Shown here: piece by piece, positions 1 through 4,510 of the stretch | How the letters are laid out: each line of letters opens with the position of its first letter | How positions within the stretch are numbered: the first letter of the stretch is position 1 | Assembly: GCA_036278255.1 (NCBI GenBank) | Contig: DASULK010000192.1 | Coordinates: 1 to 5,754 of the forward strand | DNA: 5,754 nt | Direction: 5' to 3' | From: DASULK01 sp036278255 | GTDB lineage: Bacteria > Actinomycetota > Actinomycetes > Mycobacteriales > Micromonosporaceae | Notes under the pieces: model-generated | Told to the model about the DNA's origin: nothing | Seen by the model: only the letters and a program-made list of their open reading frames with translations | Databases searched by the model: none | Made by a program: the position numbers and the translations under genes

Positions 1-1
1 C

Positions 2-595
2 GAACTCCTCACCGCCCACCCGGACCGGCTGCTCATCGAGGACGACCACGCCGCCGAACTGGCCCCCGTGCCCCTGCATCCCCTCGCCGGCACCACCCGG
101 AACTGGGCCTTCGTCCGGTCGATGAGCAAACCGTACGGGCCAGATCTGCGCCTGGCGGTGCTCGCCGGTGACGAGACCACCATCGCCCGCGTCACCGGCC
201 GGATGCGGTTGGGCGCCGGCTGGGTCTCCACCCTGCTGCAGCGGCTCACCGTGCGGCTCTGGCAGGACCCGACCGTGGCCGGGCAGATCGCCACAGCCCG
301 CGACAGCTACGAGCGGCGCCGCCAGGCGTTACGGGCTGCGCTCGCCGAGCGGGGAGTGGCCGCCCACGGCCACACCGGCATCAACGTCTGGGTGCCCGTA
401 CGCGACGAGACGCGGGCGGTCGCCGCGCTGCGCGACGCCGGCTACGCGGTCGCACCCGGTGCGCTCTACCGGCTGGCCACCGACCCGGGCATCCGGATCA
501 CCGTCAGCCCCCTCGACGACGAGGACATCCAACCCCTGGCCGACGTGGTGGCCGAGGCCGTCGGCACCACCACGCCCCGCGGCTTCAGCGCGTGA
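2..595 (+). CDS. MocR-type GntR/aminotransferase regulator, C-terminal part
   Basis: This is an open frame running in from the left edge, with 197 residues visible and the N-terminus missing. It is the C-terminal portion of a fold-type I PLP-dependent aminotransferase domain. Seen in the sequence: an EDDHAAEL segment at visible residues 13-20, which holds the Asp expected to contact the PLP ring nitrogen; RSMSKPYGPDLR at 39-50, whose Lys43 (codon 128-130) is the expected Schiff-base lysine; then GAGWVS and a C-terminal small domain with RITVSPLDDEDI. The SxSKxxGPDLR pattern and the W-rich arrangement are those of MocR regulators, in which a GntR winged helix is fused to an aminotransferase-like domain that senses PLP or amino compounds. 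The DNA-binding domain should lie upstream of the window, so calling it a regulator and not a free aminotransferase is an inference. The stop codon lies 29 nt before the chosen start of the next gene, so the two are probably co-transcribed. Confidence 0.85.
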   Translation, partial: ELLTAHPDRLLIEDDHAAELAPVPLHPLAGTTRNWAFVRSMSKPYGPDLRLAVLAGDETTIARVTGRMRLGAGWVSTLLQRLTVRLWQDPTVAGQIATARDSYERRRQALRAALAERGVAAHGHTGINVWVPVRDETRAVAALRDAGYAVAPGALYRLATDPGIRITVSPLDDEDIQPLADVVAEAVGTTTPRGFSA

Positions 596-624
596 TGTCA
601 CCGGCACCGGGTAGGCAGCCGGTC

Positions 625-1323
625 ATGACCCGTACACCCGCCGCTCCCGGTGCACAACAGTTCATCCCGCCAGACGCAGACGATCTCGACGCCCTGCGCA
701 CGGCCGCCGCCTCCTGCCGGGGCTGCCAGTTGTACCAGGACGCCACCCAGACCGTCTTCGGGCGCGGCGACAGGCAAGCCCGCATGGTCTTCATCGGCGA
801 GCAGCCTGGCGACCTAGAGGACAAGCAGGGGATGCCCTTCGTCGGACCCGCCGGCAACCTGCTGCGCCGCGCCGTTGACGACGCCGGGATCGACCCGAAC
901 CAGATCTACCTCACCAACGTGGTGAAACACTTCCGCTTCCAACTCCGCGGCAAACGGCGACTGCACCAGAGCCCGGACCGGGGGCACATCGTCGCCTGCC
1001 GGCCCTGGCTGGTCGCCGAGTTCGCCCAACTGCACCCCGACGTCGTCGTCGTACTCGGTGCGACAGCCGCCAAAGCCCTGCTCGGGCCGGCGTTCCGGGT
1101 CACCCGCTCGCGCGGGGTGCTGCTGCCCTGGCCGGACATCGCCCAGCGGCCGCAGGACTTCACCGAGGTGCCGACCGACGCGACCGGCCGCATCGAAGCG
1201 GTCGCGCCCGCGCAACTGCTGGCCACCCTCCACCCCTCGGCGGTACTCCGGGCCAACGACCGGAAGGCCGCCTACCAGGGACTGGTCGCCGACCTGACGG
1301 TCGCCGTGCGGGCACTGACCTGA
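625..1323 (+). CDS. udgX: UdgX-type uracil-DNA glycosylase
   Basis: The product is a 232-aa protein of the uracil-DNA glycosylase superfamily, which removes uracil from DNA. From ATG 625 the visible motifs are: CRGC at 31-34, probable Fe-S ligands; GEQPGD at 58-63, the catalytic motif I; FVGPAG at 72-77; N98 followed by VVKHFRF; GKRRLHQ at 109-115; VACRPW at 123-128, with C125 a further Fe-S ligand; and LHPSAVLR at 202-209, motif III. The KRRxH loop is the hallmark of UdgX, whose loop histidine (H109 in M. smegmatis) becomes covalently bound to the deoxyribose at the excised site; here it is H114. Family 4 enzymes have Cys where this protein has H102, and UdgX proteins, as I recall them, also have His there. 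ATG 625 was chosen because GGGTAGG (609-615) lies 9 nt upstream and the N-terminus then matches the family. ATG 595 overlaps the previous stop (TGATG) and is the alternative. The enzyme protects cytosine-rich DNA from deamination damage. Confidence 0.9.
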   Translation: MTRTPAAPGAQQFIPPDADDLDALRTAAASCRGCQLYQDATQTVFGRGDRQARMVFIGEQPGDLEDKQGMPFVGPAGNLLRRAVDDAGIDPNQIYLTNVVKHFRFQLRGKRRLHQSPDRGHIVACRPWLVAEFAQLHPDVVVVLGATAAKALLGPAFRVTRSRGVLLPWPDIAQRPQDFTEVPTDATGRIEAVAPAQLLATLHPSAVLRANDRKAAYQGLVADLTVAVRALT

Positions 1324-1365
1324 GGGCGGCCGCCCGAGCACTGGTCGACCGACCGGCGGTGCGGC

Positions 1366-2520
1366 ATGCTGACCGGCATGGAGCAGCATCTCTATGAGCC
1401 GGTCCACGAGGAATTCCGCACCCTCTGCCGGGCGTTCCTGGCCCGCGAGGCCGTGCCCCACCACGACCGCTGGGAGGCCGCTGGCATCGTCGACCGCGAC
1501 CTCTGGCGTAAAGCCGGCGCCGCGGGCCTGCTCGGCATCGACATCGCCGAGGAGTACGGCGGCGGGGGGCAGCAGGACTTCCGCTTCAACGCCGTACTGG
1601 ACGAGGAGATCATCGCCGCCGGCTGCTCCGGCCTCGGCTTCGCGCTGCACAACGACGTCGTCGCCCCATACCTGCGGGACCTGACCACCGACGAGCAGCG
1701 CAAACGGTGGCTACCCGGCTTCTGCTCCGGCGACCTGATCACCGCCATCGCGATGAGCGAGCCGGGCGCCGGCTCCGACCTGGCCGGCGTACGCACCACC
1801 GCGGTACGCGACGGCGACCACTGGGTGCTCAACGGCCAGAAGACCTTCATCACCAACGGAGAACAGGCCGACCTGGTCATCGTCGTCGCCAAGACCGCCC
1901 CCGACCAGGGCGCCCACGGGGTCAGCCTCTTCGTCGTGGAAAGCGGCACCCCCGGCTTCAGTCGAGGGCGGCGGCTGGCAAAGGTCGGGCTGAAAGCCAA
2001 CGACACCGCCGAACTCTTCTTCGACGACTGCCGGATACCCGCCGACCACCTCATCGGCACGGAGAACCACGGCTTCTACCACCTGATGGCCAACCTGCCC
2101 CGGGAGCGGCTCGGCATCGCCGTCGCCGCCGTCGCCGCCGCCGAACGGCTACTGGTCATCACCCTCGACTACGCCCGCTCCCGGGAGGCGTTCGGCCGGC
2201 CGATCGGCCGGTTCCAGCACAACCGCTTCCTCCTGGCCGAGCTCGACACCGAGATCACCATCGCCCGTACCTTCCTCAACCACTGCATCGCCGAGTTCAA
2301 CGCCGGCCGCCTGTCGGTGGTCGACGCCGCCAAGGCCAAGTGGTGGACCACCGAACTGCAGAACCGGGTCGCCGACCGGTGCGTACAACTGCACGGCGGT
2401 TACGGCTACATGCTCGAATATCCGGTCGCCCGGGCCTGGCTCGACAGCCGCGTCCAGACCATCTACGGCGGCACCACCGAAATCATGAAAGAGATCATCG
2501 GCCGCAGCCTCGACCTGTGA
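1366..2520 (+). CDS. Acyl-CoA dehydrogenase (long-chain/isovaleryl subgroup)
   Basis: This is a complete 384-aa FAD-dependent acyl-CoA dehydrogenase, the usual family length. It would introduce the alpha-beta double bond into acyl-CoA and pass electrons to ETF, in fatty-acid or branched-chain catabolism. Seen: an N-terminal helical domain (about 1-120); AMSEPGAGSDLAG at 129-141, a flavin/substrate signature; WVLNGQKTFITNG at 153-165; RSREAFGRPIGRFQ in the C-terminal helical domain; and QLHGGYGYMLEYP. The final signature reads YGGTTEIM from residue 367, with Gly368 where medium- and short-chain enzymes have the catalytic Glu of YEGT. The likely base is instead Glu247 in PRERL, as in long-chain and isovaleryl-CoA dehydrogenases (LCAD Glu255, IVD Glu254). 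The exact substrate cannot be told. ATG 1378 (MEQHLYEP) is an equally good start; neither has a strong ribosome binding site. It is 42 nt downstream of the glycosylase gene, on the same strand. Confidence 0.9.
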   Translation: MLTGMEQHLYEPVHEEFRTLCRAFLAREAVPHHDRWEAAGIVDRDLWRKAGAAGLLGIDIAEEYGGGGQQDFRFNAVLDEEIIAAGCSGLGFALHNDVVAPYLRDLTTDEQRKRWLPGFCSGDLITAIAMSEPGAGSDLAGVRTTAVRDGDHWVLNGQKTFITNGEQADLVIVVAKTAPDQGAHGVSLFVVESGTPGFSRGRRLAKVGLKANDTAELFFDDCRIPADHLIGTENHGFYHLMANLPRERLGIAVAAVAAAERLLVITLDYARSREAFGRPIGRFQHNRFLLAELDTEITIARTFLNHCIAEFNAGRLSVVDAAKAKWWTTELQNRVADRCVQLHGGYGYMLEYPVARAWLDSRVQTIYGGTTEIMKEIIGRSLDL

Positions 2521-2576
2521 CCTTGGCCGTCCCCGGCCCCGTCCCGCCGCCCATCCCGCCCTGCCCGCCTCCCCGA

Positions 2577-2709
2577 GGGCCTTCCCCCGTCGATTAACCC
2601 GCCCCCCCGGGGCCTTTCCCCGTCGATCAAGGAGTTGTTGCGGTGTTCGATCTTTGTTCCACAGCCAAAGCTCCTTGATCGGCGAGAAAGCCCTTGATCG
2701 AAGAGAAGG
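2577..2709. repeat. Intergenic cluster of direct repeats and a GATCAAGGAG palindrome
   Basis: The 241-nt gap after the dehydrogenase holds layered repeats. Two 21-nt direct repeats (2577-2597 and 2610-2630) start GGGCCTT and end CGTCGAT-AA; they differ at 2 positions and repeat with a 33-nt period. The second runs into an inverted repeat: CGTCGATCAAGGAG (2621-2634) pairs with CTCCTTGATCGGCG (2671-2684), 13 of 14 positions, across a 36-nt loop. The right arm is then partly repeated: CTTGATCGGCGAGAAAG (2674-2690) matches CTTGATCGAAGAGAAGG (2693-2709) at 14 of 17 positions. Nothing here is coding-like. The form suggests a decayed REP/MITE-like dispersed palindrome that has duplicated locally. 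I remember similar GATCAAGGA palindromes between genes in Micromonospora-type genomes, but that is unverified. There is no transposase, and no T-run that would make it a standard terminator. Confidence 0.7.
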
Positions 2710-2761
2710 GAGGAGAGTCCCCCGATCAGACCCGCCACACCGGGGCGGCGCACCGCCAGCG

Positions 2762-4111
2762 ATGCCCTTGAGCAAGTATGGGACGCACCAACCGAACAAC
2801 CGCCGAGGGAGCGCACCGATAGTCACCCACCTGACCAAACCCGTCGACGAACAACCCGACACCGCCCGAATCCAACGGCACACACTGCGGCTGCTCTTCA
2901 TCACCCAGGTCATCGGCGGCCTCGGCGTCGCCATCGGCATCGCCGTCGGGGCACTCCTCGCCGCCCAACTCGGCGGCACCAGCATCTCCGGCCTCGCCCA
3001 GAGCGCCGGCGTCATCGGCGGCGCCCTGCTCGCCGTACCGGTCGCCCGGATCATGAACGCCCGCGGACGGCGGCCCGGCCTCACCCTCGCATACCTCGTC
3101 GGCGCTGTCGGTGGCGTCCTGGTCGTCGCCGCCACCGTCATCAACTGGCTGCCGCTCTTCTTCCTCGGCATGCTCCTCTTCGGAGGCGGCAGCACCGCCA
3201 ACCTGCAGGCCCGCTACACCGCCGTCGACCTCGCCCTACCCGCCCGCCGCGGCAAACAACTCTCCGTCATCGTCTGGGCCACCACCATCGGGGCGGTCGC
3301 CGCCCCCAACCTCGCCGGACCCGCCGACCGCGCCGTAGCCCGGCTCAACCTGCCCGAACTCTCCGGACCCTTCGTCTTCAGCGCCATCGCCTTCGCACTC
3401 GCCGCCGGGCTGCTCCTGGCATTCCTCCGCCCCGACCCGCTGCTGACCGCGCGCCAGCTCGCCAACAGCCGTACCGCCGAAGGGAGCACACCCCGCCACG
3501 ACGGCGGAGTACGCGCGGCGCTCGGGGTCGTCGCCCAGCGGCCCGCCGCCCGCCTCGGCGTCACCGCCGTCGCCATCGGCCACCTGGTCATGGTCGGAGT
3601 CATGGCGATGACCCCCGTGCACATCGGCGCCGCACACCCGGACGCCGACGTACTTACCATCGTCGGAATCGTGATCAGCCTCCACATCGCCGGGATGTAC
3701 GCCCTGTCACCCGTCGTCGGCTGGCTCACCGACCGGATCGGTCGCCGCGCCGTCATCCTCACCGGCACGGCGCTGCTGCTTGCCGCCGCCGCCATCGCCG
3801 GCACCGCAACCGGAAGCGACACGCCACGCCTGTCGATCGGGCTGATCCTGCTCGGACTGGGCTGGTCATGCACCATGGTGGCCGGCTCCACCCTGCTGTC
3901 GGAATCGGTACCGGCCCAAGTGCGCCCCGCCGCACAGGGGCTCTCCGACCTGCTGATGGGGCTGGCCGGGGCGGCCGCCGGAGCGCTCAGCGGGTTTGTG
4001 GTGGATCACGCCGGATACCACGTGCTCAACCTGCTCGGGGCGGTCGTCACCGTGCCCCTGATCATGCTGGCGTTGCGGCCAACGCCAACGCCAACGACGA
4101 AGGAGGCTTGA
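2762..4111 (+). CDS. MFS transporter, about 12 membrane segments
   Basis: The product is a major facilitator superfamily membrane transporter of 449 aa from ATG 2762. Seen: a polar N-terminus, then a first hydrophobic segment (about residues 44-68) and alternating hydrophobic stretches consistent with about 12 helices. There are motif-A-like cytoplasmic loops after helices 2 and 8: NARGRRPG at 99-106 and DRIGRR at 324-329. QARYTAVDLALPARRGKQLS (149-168) is a characteristic cytoplasmic segment with repeated analogues in YQA-type MFS proteins. The substrate cannot be told; drug or small-metabolite efflux is the common guess for this type. The start is uncertain. TTG 2654 would place coding sequence inside the repeat cluster, and conserved-looking protein seems to begin only near 2822, where no ATG, GTG or TTG exists. 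The C-terminus is a Pro-Thr tail from a CCAACG triplication (4079-4096). The next gene starts 3 nt after the stop, and its ribosome binding site lies inside the last codons here, so translation is probably coupled. Confidence 0.85.
   Translation: MPLSKYGTHQPNNRRGSAPIVTHLTKPVDEQPDTARIQRHTLRLLFITQVIGGLGVAIGIAVGALLAAQLGGTSISGLAQSAGVIGGALLAVPVARIMNARGRRPGLTLAYLVGAVGGVLVVAATVINWLPLFFLGMLLFGGGSTANLQARYTAVDLALPARRGKQLSVIVWATTIGAVAAPNLAGPADRAVARLNLPELSGPFVFSAIAFALAAGLLLAFLRPDPLLTARQLANSRTAEGSTPRHDGGVRAALGVVAQRPAARLGVTAVAIGHLVMVGVMAMTPVHIGAAHPDADVLTIVGIVISLHIAGMYALSPVVGWLTDRIGRRAVILTGTALLLAAAAIAGTATGSDTPRLSIGLILLGLGWSCTMVAGSTLLSESVPAQVRPAAQGLSDLLMGLAGAAAGALSGFVVDHAGYHVLNLLGAVVTVPLIMLALRPTPTPTTKEA
4101..4106 (+). 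promoter_or_regulatory. Shine-Dalgarno of the DUF3046 gene, inside the MFS 3' end
   Basis: AGGAGG is a full consensus ribosome binding site, 8 nt before GTG 4115. It lies within the last codons of the transporter, whose TGA is at 4109-4111. This fixes the GTG as the start and indicates translation coupled to, or immediately following, the transporter. Confidence 0.85.
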
Positions 4112-4114
4112 CCG

Positions 4115-4315
4115 GTGCGCCTGACGGAGTTCTGGACGCGGCTGGAGCAGGTTTTCGGGGCGGGGTACGCCCGGAGCATCGCCGCCGACCAGGTGCTGTC
4201 ACAGTTAGGGGGCCGCACCATCGAGCAGGCCCTCGCCGAGGGCGAGCAGACCGCCGCCGTGTGGCGGGCCGTCTGCGCGGCCTACCCGGACCGGGTACCC
4301 GCCCAGTTGCGCTGA
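4115..4315 (+). CDS. DUF3046 family protein
   Basis: This is a 66-aa soluble protein of the actinobacterial DUF3046 family, recognised from the N-terminal MRLTEFWTRLEQVFG, the central LSQLGGRTIEQALAEGE and the C-terminal VWRAVCAAYPDRVPAQLR. Its length is typical. No function is established that I know of. It has no membrane segment or metal-binding motif and looks like a small helical protein. GTG 4115 is set as the start by AGGAGG 8 nt upstream. In actinobacteria this gene is commonly found directly upstream of recA, as in M. tuberculosis (Rv2738c next to recA), and that holds here: recA starts 195 nt downstream. The conserved position suggests a link to RecA or DNA repair, but this is only inference from context. 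The recA promoters in the intervening gap imply that recA is not solely dependent on this transcript. Confidence 0.9.
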   Translation: MRLTEFWTRLEQVFGAGYARSIAADQVLSQLGGRTIEQALAEGEQTAAVWRAVCAAYPDRVPAQLR

Positions 4316-4350
4316 TCTGTTCGCTCCATCTCTCCGAGGCGTGTCGTCCG

Positions 4351-4378
4351 TTGCGTCGTACACCTGTTCGGCTATTGT
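4351..4378 (+). promoter_or_regulatory. LexA-controlled recA promoter (-35 and -10)
   Basis: TTGCGT (4351-4356), a 16-nt spacer and TATTGT (4373-4378, fitting TAnnnT) form a plausible housekeeping promoter, with transcription expected to start around 4385. The SOS box fills almost exactly the spacer, so LexA binding would block RNA polymerase. The run TGTTCGGCTATTGT resembles what I recall of the LexA-dependent recA promoter of M. tuberculosis. The geometry is seen in the sequence; the activity is inferred. Confidence 0.65.
4356..4371 (+). promoter_or_regulatory. LexA binding site (SOS box) of recA
   Basis: TCGTACACCTGTTCGG fits the Gram-positive/actinobacterial LexA box TCGAACNNNNGTTCGA at 10 of 12 defined positions. 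The mismatches are T at 4359 and G at 4371. One half-site (GTTCG) is perfect. It is 139 nt before ATG 4511, in the region where actinobacterial recA genes carry this operator, and implies induction by DNA damage when RecA-ssDNA triggers LexA self-cleavage. Confidence 0.75.
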
Positions 4379-4383
4379 CCACA
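4375..4383 (+). promoter_or_regulatory. DnaA-box-like nonamer 1
   Basis: TTGTCCACA equals the preferred DnaA box of Streptomyces-type actinomycetes. It overlaps the proposed -10 of the LexA promoter, so part of the match could be promoter sequence. It forms an 11-nt direct repeat with the second nonamer (TTGTCCACAGG and TTATCCACAGG, one mismatch, 18-nt period). DnaA binding is inferred. Confidence 0.45.
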
Positions 4384-4392
4384 GGGCGGTAG

Positions 4393-4401
4393 TTATCCAC
4401 A
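4393..4401 (+). promoter_or_regulatory. DnaA-box-like nonamer 2
   Basis: TTATCCACA is the perfect classical bacterial DnaA box, in the same orientation as the first nonamer and 18 nt (under two helical turns) downstream. It lies just after the expected start of the LexA-controlled transcript, where a bound protein could impede transcription. Two boxes are far too few for an origin, so a regulatory role is the only realistic reading. Binding is inferred from sequence alone. Confidence 0.5.
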
Positions 4402-4424
4402 GGTCACGCGGCCCGGGCTGTCTT

Positions 4425-4447
4425 CTGTCGGACCCAGCGCCTAGCGT
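4425..4447 (+). promoter_or_regulatory. RecA-NDp (PafBC-type) recA promoter
   Basis: CTGTCGGAC (4425-4433), 8 nt, then TAGCGT (4442-4447) fit the actinobacterial LexA-independent DNA-damage promoter motif tTGTCRgtg-N8-TAnnnT. The core TGTC, the purine, the following G, the exact N8 spacing and the TAnnnT all match; the weakly conserved first and last two positions of the first block do not. This motif is recognised with the PafBC activator in mycobacteria. Start of transcription is expected about 6-7 nt after TAGCGT, at 4454-4455. Confidence 0.7.
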
Positions 4448-4497
4448 GTCCGCGTGACGAGAAGCTCAGGAAAGACGTCCGCGAAGTCGGCGAAAAC

Positions 4498-4502
4498 AGG
4501 GG
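4498..4502 (+). promoter_or_regulatory. Shine-Dalgarno of recA at ATG 4511
   Basis: AGGGG lies 8 nt before ATG 4511. It supports this ATG over GTG 4502 (which the site overlaps) and over GTG 4454 (which has no such site and would need leaderless initiation). Confidence 0.6.
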
Positions 4503-4510
4503 TGGCAGCA

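Noticed and set aside
1324..1335. Perfect 12-nt palindrome GGGCGGCCGCCC right after the glycosylase stop
   Set aside because: It has at most a 4-bp stem once a loop is allowed, and no T-run. Such G/C palindromes are frequent at this composition, so it is not callable as a terminator.
2525..2538. GGCCG-TCCC-CGGCC hairpin just after the dehydrogenase stop
   Set aside because: A 5-bp stem without a following T-tract is too weak for an intrinsic terminator in GC-rich DNA.
1707..2597. Arg/Pro/His-rich open frame of 296 codons overlapping the acyl-CoA dehydrogenase in another + frame
   Set aside because: Its low-complexity RRPR-type composition is the usual out-of-frame reading of a high-GC gene. 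The dehydrogenase frame has full family motifs.
2149..3201. Open frame of 350 codons on the - strand across the repeats and the transporter start
   Set aside because: It spans two genes and an intergenic repeat region and has no family likeness; it is an artefact of high GC content.
4069..4096. GGCGTTG-CGGC-CAACGCC hairpin and triple CCAACG repeat at the 3' end of the transporter gene
   Set aside because: It lies within coding sequence (Pro-Thr tail). The stem could modestly affect access to the AGGAGG site, but nothing further supports a regulatory role.
4375..4401. Replication origin suggested by the DnaA-box-like nonamers
   Set aside because: There are only two boxes, no AT-rich unwinding region, and no dnaA, dnaN or parAB neighbours. 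A regulatory site is the more economical reading.
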